DNA of 64,000 nucleotides, taken from positions 82,516-146,515 of the forward strand of contig JAEZHM010000091.1 of the NCBI GenBank assembly GCA_023416585.1. Reading direction: 5' to 3'. Position 1 is the stretch's first letter, and each line of letters begins with the position of its first letter. Below are positions 34,220 to 43,487 of the stretch, one piece after another. This stretch comes from Bacillota bacterium. Its GTDB lineage: Bacteria; Bacillota; Clostridia; Christensenellales; Aristaeellaceae. Both the position numbers and the translations under genes were made by a program. The notes under the pieces were generated by a model that did not search any database, was not told the origin of the DNA, and saw nothing but the letters and a program-made list of their open reading frames with translations.

Positions 34220-34747
34220 TTATACGGGCGGAACCATAAGTATCCGCTTACCACGGCGCTTGGCGTAGTTAACCGTGGAGGCTGTGCCGCCCTTGGTGAC
34301 GCCATCAAACCCTGCAATGACATAATCGCACCTGTCCACCATGAACCTGTTGCGGCGGTGGAAGCAGGAGGGAGTATAGCTAGGTTCAATTGTTACTACT
34401 TCATCGGCCATACTCAGCAGAACTTGATATATTTGCCTGTCTTTTGCATTCCAGAGGGACGCCTGTTCCGCATGTGGGCATACTGCAATAAGTTTCATGC
34501 GAAGCTCCGGCTTTAGTTCCCTTAGACCTAGCACAATCTGTGCAGCCATTATGTCTACACCCCGGGCCATACCGCAGTAAAATATGCGGCAGCCGGCCTC
34601 GATCATTTCTTCCGTAGCCCGGCAAAGCTTCAAATAGAAATCCATACAGTCCTGCCGAGTTTGGTTGTGTCCCCAGGGCAAATGCTCCGGCCGGTGCCCG
34701 GTAAAGCAGCAGGATATATTGTTGTTTGTTAGGCTTGTATTATCCAT
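34220..34747 (-). CDS. SLOG (YpsA/DUF1273-like) family protein
   Basis: 175 residues with the SLOG-family N-terminal motif CCFTGHRPEHLPWG, then FYCGMARGVDIMAAQIVL and a nucleotide-site-like GGTASTVNYAKRR. The Rossmann-like SLOG fold binds nucleotides or related ligands; the function of this branch is not settled. The start overlaps the rpe stop by 8 bases, so the genes are co-transcribed. Confidence 0.82.
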   Translation of the reverse strand: MDNTSLTNNNISCCFTGHRPEHLPWGHNQTRQDCMDFYLKLCRATEEMIEAGCRIFYCGMARGVDIMAAQIVLGLRELKPELRMKLIAVCPHAEQASLWNAKDRQIYQVLLSMADEVVTIEPSYTPSCFHRRNRFMVDRCDYVIAGFDGVTKGGTASTVNYAKRRGKRILMVPPV

Positions 34748-35390
34748 TCGCTGCTTCCATGGCTCTGATATCCCGCATGATCTTTGCAGGGTCCTTGGCA
34801 GTAAACAGCGCCGTACCCATCACCAGCGCCGTGGCGCCGCTGTCTATGAGCAGTTTGGCATTAGCGGTACCTACTCCGCCGTCCACCTCAATGATGCCTT
34901 GAAAGCCCATGCTGCGCAGATCGCGTATCTTCTGCACCATGTCGGGCATGAAGGCCTGTCCGCCAAAGCCCGGCTCCACCGTCATCACGAGGATTATATC
35001 CAGCATGGGCAGGTATGGATAAAGGTTTGCGGCAGGTGTTGCCGGTTTGATGGACGCACCAGCCAATAGACCCAGATGATGAATCATGTTAATCAAAGAT
35101 GGCAGGGGATGCTCAACTTCCTCGTGCACGGTGAGAATTTGTGCCCCCGCCTTTGCAAAGGTATCTATAAAGCTTTCAGGTAATTTAACCATCAGGTGAA
35201 CATCAAGGGGTACCGATGTTTCCTTTTTCAGTGCCTTGACAAGCGATGGGCCGTAGGAAAGATTGGGCACAAAATTTCCGTCCATGATGTCCACGTGCAG
35301 CCAATCGCACCCGGCATCCGTCATGCGGCGTACATCCTCGCCCATGTGAAGCACATCCGCCGCCAATACCGATGGGGCGATCTTAATCAT
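34740..35390 (-). CDS. rpe: ribulose-phosphate 3-epimerase
   Basis: A 216-residue TIM barrel: MIKIAPSVLAAD, DWLHVDIMDGNFVPNLSYGP, VMTVEPGFGGQAF and IEVDGGVG carry the metal-binding His/Asp residues. It interconverts ribulose 5-phosphate and xylulose 5-phosphate. ATG 35390 follows GGAGGGAACGG; an upstream in-frame start at 35444 would add 18 residues not found in the family. The start overlaps the rsgA stop by 8 bases. Confidence 0.96.
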   Translation of the reverse strand: MIKIAPSVLAADVLHMGEDVRRMTDAGCDWLHVDIMDGNFVPNLSYGPSLVKALKKETSVPLDVHLMVKLPESFIDTFAKAGAQILTVHEEVEHPLPSLINMIHHLGLLAGASIKPATPAANLYPYLPMLDIILVMTVEPGFGGQAFMPDMVQKIRDLRSMGFQGIIEVDGGVGTANAKLLIDSGATALVMGTALFTAKDPAKIMRDIRAMEAANG

Positions 35391-36258
35391 ACCGTTCCCT
35401 CCATGACTGCTTCCATTCGTTAAGCAGCGTATGATACCGTGCAATCCGCTCCCGGTTGAGCTCCCCCTGGCTTACTGCCGCCAGAACCTGGCATCCCGGT
35501 TCCGTATGGTGATAGCAGGGAGAAAATTTGCATTTGTTTAGATAGGGGATAAGCTCCGGGTAATACTCCTGTAAAAGTACAGGGTCCATGGGTTCTGTCA
35601 TTTCCCAAAGACTGAAGCCGGGCGTGTCCAGAACCTCAAGGCCGTCCTTTTGGAGCAGCTCCGCATGGCGGGTGGTGTGGCGCCCACGCTCAATCCTTTG
35701 GCTGATTTCACCCGTTTTGAGCGACAGCCCGAACAGCGCATTGAGAATAGTGCTTTTGCCCACACCGGATTGTCCGGCCATGCAGCAAAGCTTTCCGTGC
35801 ATCTTTTCGCGAAGCTCTTTTAATCCGTTGGTCTGGATTGCACTTACAGGCAAGAATGCGATATCCGCCTTTTCATATTCCTTAGCCATCTGTTCAGGCA
35901 GCGCAGGGTCCAGTTCCTGTTTGTTCAGAACCAGCAGGACATCCATATTCTGCTGCCGGGCGCCCACCAGCAGCCGGTCCACCAGTAAAAGGTCAGGTGC
36001 GGGAGCCGGTGCGATCACCACGATCATAAGCTGTACATTGGCTGCCGGAGGCCGGAGGCTTACGGAGATGCGGGGCAGGATTTCCTCCACCCAACCGTGC
36101 TCATCGCCTGTGCCGGGGGTGAATATCACGTTGTCGCCTACCAGGGGCGTCAGCTTCATGCGGCGGAACTTGCCTTTGGCCCTTAGCACATATTTTGTTC
36201 CAACCTCATCCCTGACGGTGTAAAGCCCACCCAGGCCCTGTATGATCCTGCCCTCCAT
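35383..36258 (-). CDS. rsgA: ribosome small subunit maturation GTPase RsgA
   Basis: 291 residues: an N-terminal OB domain, then a circularly permuted GTPase with LVLNKQEL (G4) first, GQSGVGKST (G1) and DTPGFS (G3). The C-terminal zinc site CKFSPCYHHTEPGC completes it. RsgA checks late 30S assembly. It sits between prkC and rpe as in Bacillus; AGGAGG precedes the ATG. Confidence 0.97.
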   Translation of the reverse strand: MEGRIIQGLGGLYTVRDEVGTKYVLRAKGKFRRMKLTPLVGDNVIFTPGTGDEHGWVEEILPRISVSLRPPAANVQLMIVVIAPAPAPDLLLVDRLLVGARQQNMDVLLVLNKQELDPALPEQMAKEYEKADIAFLPVSAIQTNGLKELREKMHGKLCCMAGQSGVGKSTILNALFGLSLKTGEISQRIERGRHTTRHAELLQKDGLEVLDTPGFSLWEMTEPMDPVLLQEYYPELIPYLNKCKFSPCYHHTEPGCQVLAAVSQGELNRERIARYHTLLNEWKQSWRERYD

Positions 36259-36275
36259 GAAATATGGTCAGCCTC

Positions 36276-38183
36276 CTAATTAAGCGTTACGGTATCCTCG
36301 TAAGAAAAAACATTGTCAAAATACACCTTATAGGTCATGACTCCTGGCATTTCGCTAAACAGCTCAATCTTTGGATTGGGGTCACTGTCAGCCGCATGAA
36401 CGGCGGCATACTTTTCAATTTCCGCACCGTTCAAATCAACCAGCTTTACCTGCACGTGCACACCTGTTGTGGTCTTTGGTATGTTAAGCGTTATGGTTGC
36501 CTTGTGTCGCATGCTTTTCGATTCCGCCACCGTAAAGCTAACCAAAGTGCCGGACATAACCTGTGAGCCACTTTCTGGCTGCTGGCTGATGATCTTCCCA
36601 TCCAGAGTGTTGTCAGAAACTTCCGCCGGCTGTGTTATATTCCCTTCCAAGCCGTTCTGCGCAAGCGTTGTCTTTGCATCATCCGGCGTAAGATTGCTAA
36701 GGTCCGGGACGATGACGCTGCCGCCGGATACTACAACCTGCACCGTATCCCCGGCGTTGTAAGGTTCGTTGGCCAACGGTGTTTGGGAAAGAATGGTGTC
36801 CACGGGATCTGAGGAAATCACCTTTTCCGCGACGACCATGGCAATGCCCATGTTTTGCAGATTCAAAGCGGCATCGCCGGAAAGCATGCCCGTAACGCTT
36901 GGCACGAGCTGCACGTTTGGATCGGGTCCATTTGATATGTGCAGCACAATGGTTTCACCCTTGCGCATATCCGTATCATATTCCGGCGTTTGTAATATGA
37001 CCACACCGGCCGGGATGGTGGCATGATGGATGTACAACACCTCTGCTTTGAGATCCTCCCGCTCGATCATATGGATGGCTGTTTGCTCTTCCTTCCCAAC
37101 AAGGTCAGGAGCGGTTCTGCTGTTATTGAAGTAATTGATTATCTCCTTGGCACCCAGGGATAGGCCGAAGATCACCATCCCGGCCATGAGAATGGTGAGG
37201 ACCCAGCGAATCGATTTGCGAACCCGTAGCCGCATTTTCGCCTGCTGTGAAAGCGAGTTGCGCCTTCGTGCCGTGTCGTTCCGTATTGGTTTAACTGGGC
37301 CCGTGCCCTGGCCGCTCAGCGGCATAATGGGCTGGCTATCGCTCTTTGGGTCCGAAAGATCCGCTTTGCCTTCCAAAGCCTTTTTCAAGTCCGTTGCCAT
37401 TTCCAGCGCGCTTTGATAGCGGTATCTGGGCTCCTTTTCCATGGCTACCATCACCACATGGTTAACGGCAGGGGGCACATCAGGGCTCAGTTCCGATATG
37501 GGCCTAGGCGTGTTATGCAAATGCTGCATGGCCACGGCCACAGGGCTGTCACCGTCAAAAGGCACCTGGCCGGTGAGCATTTCATACAACACTACGCCAA
37601 CGCTGTAGATATCGCTGGTTTCGGCTACGTTCTCGCCAGCGGCCTGCTCCGGTGAGAAATAATGCACGGAGCCCATCACACTGTCGCCCTTGGTGAGGGT
37701 GGAACTGTTGGCCATACGGGCAATGCCGAAATCCGCTACCTTGATGTGGCCTTCCGATTGTACCAGTATGTTTTGAGGCTTGATATCCCTGTGGATGATG
37801 CCGTTCCTGTGGGTATGCTGCAATGCGGACAGGATGCGTATGGCGATTTGTGCCGCGGTGGTATAGGGGAGCTTGCCTTTTTGACGAATGACTTCTTTGA
37901 GTGTCTTGCCCTGTACGTATTCCATGACAAGATAGCGGCTGTCACCGTCCATCCCCACATCCAGAAGGTTCACAATGTTGTGGTGGGATACCTTGCTGGC
38001 GGCTTCGGCTTCCCGCTGGAATCGGCTCAAAAACTCCTCGTCCTGATTGAATTCGGGCCTTAGTACCTTGATGGCCACGCTGTGGCCGGTACGGGTGTCG
38101 ATGGCGCGGTATACGATGGCCATGCCGCCCTTGCCGATAGTGTCCAATATTTGATAGCGCTGGGCAATCACGCGTCCTGTCAT
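36276..38183 (-). CDS. prkC: PASTA-domain Ser/Thr protein kinase
   Basis: 635 residues. A cytoplasmic kinase domain fills 1-270 (GKGGMAIVYRA, VAIKVL with catalytic Lys, HRDIKPQNIL, DFGIA). A membrane helix lies near 335-355, and three PASTA domains follow (about 360-555), then a C-terminal beta-rich domain of about 75 residues. PrkC senses peptidoglycan fragments and can trigger spore germination and growth responses. It is coupled to the phosphatase gene by a 4-base ATGA overlap. Confidence 0.96.
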   Translation of the reverse strand: MTGRVIAQRYQILDTIGKGGMAIVYRAIDTRTGHSVAIKVLRPEFNQDEEFLSRFQREAEAASKVSHHNIVNLLDVGMDGDSRYLVMEYVQGKTLKEVIRQKGKLPYTTAAQIAIRILSALQHTHRNGIIHRDIKPQNILVQSEGHIKVADFGIARMANSSTLTKGDSVMGSVHYFSPEQAAGENVAETSDIYSVGVVLYEMLTGQVPFDGDSPVAVAMQHLHNTPRPISELSPDVPPAVNHVVMVAMEKEPRYRYQSALEMATDLKKALEGKADLSDPKSDSQPIMPLSGQGTGPVKPIRNDTARRRNSLSQQAKMRLRVRKSIRWVLTILMAGMVIFGLSLGAKEIINYFNNSRTAPDLVGKEEQTAIHMIEREDLKAEVLYIHHATIPAGVVILQTPEYDTDMRKGETIVLHISNGPDPNVQLVPSVTGMLSGDAALNLQNMGIAMVVAEKVISSDPVDTILSQTPLANEPYNAGDTVQVVVSGGSVIVPDLSNLTPDDAKTTLAQNGLEGNITQPAEVSDNTLDGKIISQQPESGSQVMSGTLVSFTVAESKSMRHKATITLNIPKTTTGVHVQVKLVDLNGAEIEKYAAVHAADSDPNPKIELFSEMPGVMTYKVYFDNVFSYEDTVTLN

Positions 38184-38887
38184 TGTGCCACCTCCGTAAC
38201 CATAAGCAGCACAAAAGAAATATTGTCCCGCCCGCCGTTGTCAAGTGCCAATTTCAGAAGATGCTCCGCTGCGGCTTCCAGGGTAAGCGTCTTCAGAGCG
38301 CTTTCAATTTCAGATTCCTCCACCATGCCGTATAGCCCGTCGGAGCAGATAAGCCAGATATCGCCGGGCCTTTTATCCTTGCGGATTACATCCACCTCAA
38401 TGCCTGAGGAAGTGCCAACGGCCCGGGTGATCACATTGCGGTAGGGATGCTTTTTGGCCTTTTCTTTGGTGAGTATGCCCTGGCGCATCATTTCCGCCAC
38501 CACGGAATGGTCCTGGGTGACCTGGGCGAATACGCCGTCCCGTAATAAATAGGCCCGGCTGTCGCCAACATGGCCGATAAAAATTTCATCATTGCCTTCC
38601 CATAGCACCGTCACCGTGGTGCCCATGCCGGATAGTGCAGTATCCTGGGACTGCTGTTCGTACAGCCTGCGGTTTGCCGCCTGGATGCCCGTCTCCAGCC
38701 TTTTCTCATTGGGCTCAAGGCCGGAAAGCATGTCGCCAATCACCGCCGCAGCCCCGTTGCTGGCCACTTCTCCTCCGTTATGACCGCCCATGCCGTCGGC
38801 AACGCCAAACAGCCTTCCGGAAAGCAGCAGCGTATCCTGATTGTTGGGGCGCACCCATCCGGCATGAGTCCTGGCTGCCACAATCAT
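38180..38887 (-). CDS. stp: PP2C-family protein phosphatase
   Basis: 235 residues with the metal-binding motifs of PP2C enzymes: GWVRPNNQD, VADGMGGHNGGEVAS, HVGDSRAYLL, DHSV and ICSDGLYG, GGRDNISF. It reverses the work of the neighbouring PASTA kinase. AAGGAGG precedes the ATG. The gene lies between rlmN and prkC, the usual position of prpC/stp. Confidence 0.96.
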   Translation of the reverse strand: MIVAARTHAGWVRPNNQDTLLLSGRLFGVADGMGGHNGGEVASNGAAAVIGDMLSGLEPNEKRLETGIQAANRRLYEQQSQDTALSGMGTTVTVLWEGNDEIFIGHVGDSRAYLLRDGVFAQVTQDHSVVAEMMRQGILTKEKAKKHPYRNVITRAVGTSSGIEVDVIRKDKRPGDIWLICSDGLYGMVEESEIESALKTLTLEAAAEHLLKLALDNGGRDNISFVLLMVTEVAQ

Positions 38888-38915
38888 GGTATCCCTCCTT
38901 GGTATAGCATAACAT

Positions 38916-39953
38916 TTATCCTAAATTCAGCGATTTCCTGCGCAGCTGGCCGCATGCGCCTTGGATATCATCGCCCATTTCCCGACGCCTGGTGGCGGAG
39001 ATATGTTTGCGGTCAAGCGTCTTCAAAAAGGCCTCGATCTTTGCCTCTGAAACGCCCTTCAAGTCACGCTCTGCAACAGTGTTTAAAGGAATCACATTCA
39101 CGTGGCACTGCATGCCGCGCAGCCTTATTGCCAATTCTTCCGCATGCTTAGGCTCCGCATTGACGCCGTCGATCAGCGCATACTCAAAGATTACGCGGCG
39201 GCCTGTTTTCTCGATATAGTAACGGCAGGCGGAAAGCAGCTCGTCCATGGGGTAGGCCTTGGCAACAGGCATGGTCTTTAGGCGGATCTCATCATTGGGT
39301 GCGTGCAGCGAAACGGACAGTGTAACCGGGAATCCTTCCAGGGCCAGATCGCGGATTTTGTCCGCCAGCCCGCAGGTGCTTAAGGAAACACTGCGAAGGC
39401 TTATGTTCAGGCCTTTTTCGTGATTGACCAGCCGGAAAAAGCGCATCACGTTTCCGTAATTATCCAGTGGTTCTCCGCTGCCCATCAGCACAATGTTGTG
39501 CACCCGGCTCTCGCCGTTTAAATGGCGGTTGGCGCATTGGACCTGCCCCAGCATTTCCGCAGCGGTAAGGCTTCTTATGCACCCACCCAGGGTGCTGGCA
39601 CAAAAAGCGCAGCCCATTTTACAGCCAACCTGCGTGGAAATGCAAAGGGTATGGCCGTGGTGATAGCTCATCAGCACGCCTTCCACACAGTTTCCGTCGG
39701 TCAACCCGAACAGGAACTTCACTGTGCCGTCCAGCTTTGACACATGGGTCTCCAGTATGGATACCGGCTGGGCGATTGTGTTTTCGCAAAGCCAATCCCG
39801 AAGGGCCTTGGGCAGGTTGGTCATTTCGCCGAACGCAGCGCCGCGGTGAAGCCAGGTGAACACCTGCTCTGCCCGAAAGGCGGGCTGTCCCTGCTCTTGG
39901 AAGAAGGCTGCAAGCTCCTCCGGCAGGAAGCCTAGCAATTGTGGTTTATCCAC
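38916..39953 (-). CDS. rlmN: 23S rRNA/tRNA adenine-C2 methyltransferase RlmN
   Basis: A 345-residue radical-SAM enzyme with the cluster motif CKMGCAFCAS. It also has GSGEPLDNY, SVSLSTCGL and an RRREMGDDI-ACGQL end that carries the second catalytic Cys. It methylates A2503 of 23S rRNA and A37 of some tRNAs. It starts with GTG, 8 bases inside the rsmB end. Confidence 0.96.
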   Translation of the reverse strand: MDKPQLLGFLPEELAAFFQEQGQPAFRAEQVFTWLHRGAAFGEMTNLPKALRDWLCENTIAQPVSILETHVSKLDGTVKFLFGLTDGNCVEGVLMSYHHGHTLCISTQVGCKMGCAFCASTLGGCIRSLTAAEMLGQVQCANRHLNGESRVHNIVLMGSGEPLDNYGNVMRFFRLVNHEKGLNISLRSVSLSTCGLADKIRDLALEGFPVTLSVSLHAPNDEIRLKTMPVAKAYPMDELLSACRYYIEKTGRRVIFEYALIDGVNAEPKHAEELAIRLRGMQCHVNVIPLNTVAERDLKGVSEAKIEAFLKTLDRKHISATRRREMGDDIQGACGQLRRKSLNLG

Positions 39954-42033
39954 GTGTGTTCCCTTTCTTTAAAAGCCTCGCGATATAGAAACCTTCCAGC
40001 CCGTCCCGGTGGGCAAAAAGCTGCAAACCCCTGTCATTATAAAGACTGCGGAATTTCTCGGGAATGGTGTCCGGAAGCGGGGACAAAACAAATTCCGGAT
40101 GGGCTTTCAAGAAAGTGGCGATTTGCTCACCGTTTTCTTCCGGCAATATGGAGCAGGTGGCGTATACCAGGATGCCACCCTTTTTGACATAGGCGCATAA
40201 GGTATCTAAAAGCTTTTTCTGCGTTTGCACAAGCGCATCAATAGCTTCCGGCGTTTGCCTGTATTTGACATCCGGTTTTTCCAGCATGACGCCTAGGCCG
40301 GAACAGGGTGCGTCCAGCAGCACGGCATCAAATGTGTCTGCAAGCTCTTCCCGGTATTGGGCGGCATCCCGCACCATGGGACGCAGGTTTTCCAGGCGCA
40401 GCCGCTTAGCTACGGCCTGTATAAGGGCCACGCGGTGCTCATGGATGTCCCAAGCGTGAACACGGCCAGTGCCGTCCATGGTTTCAGACATAAGAGCCGA
40501 CTTACCGCCCGGTGCAGCGCAGGCATCCAGCACCTGCATGCCGCGCTTGACGCCAACGGCTTCCGCCGCCAGCACGCTGCTTTCCCCCTGAATGGAGAAC
40601 AGCCCTTTACGGTAATCGGCATCGGCGCCGATATTAACCGCTCCGCCAATGCGCCATACATGAGGGACCTGCCCTTTTTCCGCCTTCCAGACCTTGCGGT
40701 TTAAAAGCTGCTCGAAGGCCTCGTCGGTGATAGCCATTCGGTTTGGCCGTACAGGCGTAAAGTGCTGCTCGGTTCTATAGGAGCAGATACTTTCGGCCAT
40801 TTCCGCCCCATAGGCCTGCATGAGCCTTTCCACCAGCCATTCCGGCACGGAATGCAATGTGGAAAGATATCTAACTTCGTTTTCTTCACGTCTGGGCCAG
40901 GAGATTTCCTCCTTTTGCCGGGACAGGTTGCGCAGTACACCGTTAGCAAAGCCGGATAGAGGCTCCATCCCGGCTTCCTTGCACAATTTTACGCCTTCGT
41001 TCACGGCTGCGCTGTCGGGTACTTTATCCAAAAATAAAATCTGATAGGCACTCAGACGCAGAATATCCCGGATGAGGGGGTCTACGTCCGTTTTGGTCAG
41101 AAGGCTGTTAAGTGCATAGTCGATTCGGATGCGGTTCTCCAGCGTTCCGTATACGATGTTGGCAGCCAGACGCTTGTCGACAGCAGCAAGATTGCTTTCC
41201 TTCAGCCGCTTGTCCAGGGCAAGAGAGGCAAAAGCCCCATCCCTGTGAACATCCTGCAATATGTTAAGAGCCAGCCGCCGTGCGCCCAGGGACATGGTTA
41301 TGGGAATGGGGGCAGCATCCCCAGCAGTGCGGAAGCGCTTTGTGGCGTTTGTGTTTGCCGGCGCCTTATTGGTACGCAGAGGTGGCTTGCCAAAGGCAGG
41401 TTTCGCACCTGCGGGCCGGGCATGGACGGGCTTGTCACCTAATGGCCTTGTACCGGCAGGACGGCCATAGGAAGGTTTGCCGCCGGCAGGTTTTGCTCCG
41501 GACGGGCGGGTGTAGGCAGGTCTGTCTCCGGCAGGTCTTGCACCGGCAGGACGGCCATAGGCAGGCTTGTCTCCGGCAGGCTTTGCGCTTGCAGGGCGGC
41601 CATAGGCGGGTTTGTCCCCGGCAGGTCTTGCACCGGCAGGACGGCCATAGGCGGGCTTGTCCCCGGCAGGCCTTGCGCCGGCAGGGCGGCCATAGGAAGG
41701 TCTGTCCCCGGCAGGCTTTGCACCGGCAGGACGGCCATAGGCGGGCTTGTCCCCGGCAGGCCTTGCACCGGCAGGGCGGCCATAGGCGGGCTTGTCCCCG
41801 GCAGGCCTTGCACCGGCAGGGCGGCCATAGACGGGCTTATCACCAGTAGGTTTTGCACCGGCAGGACGGCTATAAGCGGGCTTGTCGCCATCAGGCTTTG
41901 CTCCTGTGGGACGACCATAGGCAGGCTTGCCCCCGGCAGGCTTTGCACTGGCTGGACGTGCATGGACGGGTTTTTCACTTCGGGGCTTTGCCGGGCCCTT
42001 TTTCGGGGGAAGGGGTTTACGTGTATCGCTCAT
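39946..42033 (-). CDS. rsmB: 16S rRNA (cytosine-C5) methyltransferase RsmB with a long repeat arm
   Basis: 695 residues, about 250 longer than typical RsmB. The N-terminal arm contains 13 tandem 15-residue repeats at 21-215 (type KPAYGRPAGAKPAGD). It is followed by a NusB-like domain from about 248 (MSLGARRLALNILQDVHRDG) and the SAM-dependent catalytic domain (LDACAAPGGKSALMSE, LLDAPCSGLG, YATCS with catalytic Cys). It methylates C967 of 16S rRNA. The start ATG has AGGAGAATAAGG and overlaps fmt by 4 bases. An internal ATG at residue 247 could give the bare enzyme but has no clear RBS. Confidence 0.93.
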   Translation of the reverse strand: MSDTRKPLPPKKGPAKPRSEKPVHARPASAKPAGGKPAYGRPTGAKPDGDKPAYSRPAGAKPTGDKPVYGRPAGARPAGDKPAYGRPAGARPAGDKPAYGRPAGAKPAGDRPSYGRPAGARPAGDKPAYGRPAGARPAGDKPAYGRPASAKPAGDKPAYGRPAGARPAGDRPAYTRPSGAKPAGGKPSYGRPAGTRPLGDKPVHARPAGAKPAFGKPPLRTNKAPANTNATKRFRTAGDAAPIPITMSLGARRLALNILQDVHRDGAFASLALDKRLKESNLAAVDKRLAANIVYGTLENRIRIDYALNSLLTKTDVDPLIRDILRLSAYQILFLDKVPDSAAVNEGVKLCKEAGMEPLSGFANGVLRNLSRQKEEISWPRREENEVRYLSTLHSVPEWLVERLMQAYGAEMAESICSYRTEQHFTPVRPNRMAITDEAFEQLLNRKVWKAEKGQVPHVWRIGGAVNIGADADYRKGLFSIQGESSVLAAEAVGVKRGMQVLDACAAPGGKSALMSETMDGTGRVHAWDIHEHRVALIQAVAKRLRLENLRPMVRDAAQYREELADTFDAVLLDAPCSGLGVMLEKPDVKYRQTPEAIDALVQTQKKLLDTLCAYVKKGGILVYATCSILPEENGEQIATFLKAHPEFVLSPLPDTIPEKFRSLYNDRGLQLFAHRDGLEGFYIARLLKKGNTRG
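41389..41973 (-). repeat. 45-base in-frame minisatellite, 13 units, in rsmB
   Basis: Thirteen head-to-tail 45-base units encode (K/R)PAYGRPAG(A)(K/R)PAGD with small changes. Middle units are nearly identical in DNA, edge units are more diverged, which is typical of repeats that grow and shrink by slippage or unequal exchange. Every unit keeps the frame. Confidence 0.93.
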
Positions 42034-42968
42034 TCCTTATTCTCCTGCCATATCATTCCTGGTGTAAGGGGGTGGCCCCGCAGATAATCCCTGGCATCCA
42101 TCTGCTTTCCGCCTGGGGCTTGAAGGCGCAGAACTTGTACCGCTCCGTCTCCCGCTGCGATGATAAGCCCTTGCTTTCCATCGGCGGCAAGCACTTGCCC
42201 CGGTATTCCGGATAAGCTTTCCTCAACCTTTGCATGGATTACTTTTAGTGTCCCTTCCGGGAAGGACGTATATGTGCCAGGCCAGGGGTTAAGGCCCCGC
42301 ACCTTACTGACAATCTCAAAGGATCCTTTACTCCAGTCAATAAGCCCCATCTCTTTTTTCAGCATGGGCTCATATGTATGGCTCTCATGATCCTGCGGTA
42401 TACGGGGGCAGCGGCCTTCTTTCAATAGAGTCAAAGTTTCCATCAGCGTCTTTGCGCCAAGCATCGATAGGCGAATGCCCAGTTCTCCTGCCGTCTCATC
42501 AGGCAGGATAGCCATTTCTTTTTGAAGCAGCATATCTCCCGTGTCAATGCCTTTGTCGGTCATCATGGTGGTGATGCCTGTCTTTGTTTCACCCATGAGG
42601 ATGCACCAGTTGATGGGTGCGCTGCCTCGGTGCCGGGGGAGGAGGGAGGCGTGGACGTTCACCGTGCCAAGCGTAGGGATGTCCAAAATCTCTTGGGACA
42701 GAATCTGCCCGAAGGCAGCTGTAACGCAAAGGTCTGGGGCAAGGCTTTTTAAGTCTTCCACGCCGTCCTTACGGATGCGGTTGGGTTGAAACACCGGAAT
42801 TTTATAACTGATGGCACATTCCTTTACAGGGCTTGGCGACAGCTTGTTGCCGCGCCCCTTGGGCTTGTCCGGCTGGGTAAAAACGCCGGCAACATCATAG
42901 CCCGCGTCAATCAGCGACTTCAGGGAAGGCACAGCGAAATCGGGGGTGCCCATGAATACAACGCGCAT
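42030..42968 (-). CDS. fmt: methionyl-tRNA formyltransferase
   Basis: 312 residues: MRVVFMGTPDFAVPSL start, catalytic region NVHASLLPRHRGSAPINW with Asn/His and a later Asp, and a C-terminal OB domain. It formylates initiator Met-tRNA. It overlaps rsmB by 4 bases and follows def closely, as expected for the formylation/deformylation pair. Confidence 0.97.
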   Translation of the reverse strand: MRVVFMGTPDFAVPSLKSLIDAGYDVAGVFTQPDKPKGRGNKLSPSPVKECAISYKIPVFQPNRIRKDGVEDLKSLAPDLCVTAAFGQILSQEILDIPTLGTVNVHASLLPRHRGSAPINWCILMGETKTGITTMMTDKGIDTGDMLLQKEMAILPDETAGELGIRLSMLGAKTLMETLTLLKEGRCPRIPQDHESHTYEPMLKKEMGLIDWSKGSFEIVSKVRGLNPWPGTYTSFPEGTLKVIHAKVEESLSGIPGQVLAADGKQGLIIAAGDGAVQVLRLQAPGGKQMDARDYLRGHPLTPGMIWQENKE

Positions 42969-42972
42969 CCCA

Positions 42973-43467
42973 TCACTCCCTCAAGGCTTTTTCCGCCTTT
43001 TCATCTTCAGGCTCTTCGTCGGTAATTTCCCGTTCCATGATGTCAATATACAGTATTCCATCTAAATGGTCGATTTCATGGCAGAATGCCCTGGCCAACA
43101 GGCCCTCGCCAGTCTTTTCAAAAAACTTGCCGTGCCTATCCTGGGCGCGGACGGTTACCTTATTGGGGCGACAAACCAGGCCCTGGCGTCCGGGTATGCT
43201 AAGACAGCCTTCCGGTCCGCACTGATCGCCTTCTTTTGCGATGATTTCGGGGTTTACAAGCTCGACAAGACCGTTCCCGTCGTCCACTACTACTACGCGG
43301 CGTAAAATACCCACCTGGGGTGCGGCCAATCCCGCGCCTTCCGCTTTATACATGGTGTCGGCCATGTCTTTTAATAGCAGCCATAACCTAAGATCAAACT
43401 TGGCAATGGGCTTAGCCACCTTGCGCAGCCCCTCGTCACCTACCTTGATAATATTGCGGATACCCAT
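42973..43467 (-). CDS. def: peptide deformylase
   Basis: About 164 residues with all three signature motifs: GAGLAAPQVGI, EGCLSIPG (metal Cys) and CHEIDHLDG (HExxH). It removes the formyl group from new proteins. ATG 43467 follows AAAGGACG and gives MGIRNIIKVGDEGLRK, the family start; the upstream ATG at 43512 adds an unlikely 15-residue leader. Confidence 0.96.
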   Translation of the reverse strand: MGIRNIIKVGDEGLRKVAKPIAKFDLRLWLLLKDMADTMYKAEGAGLAAPQVGILRRVVVVDDGNGLVELVNPEIIAKEGDQCGPEGCLSIPGRQGLVCRPNKVTVRAQDRHGKFFEKTGEGLLARAFCHEIDHLDGILYIDIMEREITDEEPEDEKAEKALRE

Positions 43468-43487
43468 TGTATCGTCCTTTCCGGTCC

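Noticed and set aside
41280..41849. Long ORFs on both strands over the repeats in the rsmB region, including a 189-residue plus-strand frame
   Set aside because: They exist because the 45-base repeat is open in several frames. The minus-strand RsmB frame has the family domains; the others have no RBS or known motif.
41389..41973. Regular repeats that could be taken for a CRISPR array
   Set aside because: Units are directly adjacent with no unique spacers and all keep the reading frame of RsmB. The same holds for 55617-55910 and 13384-13812.
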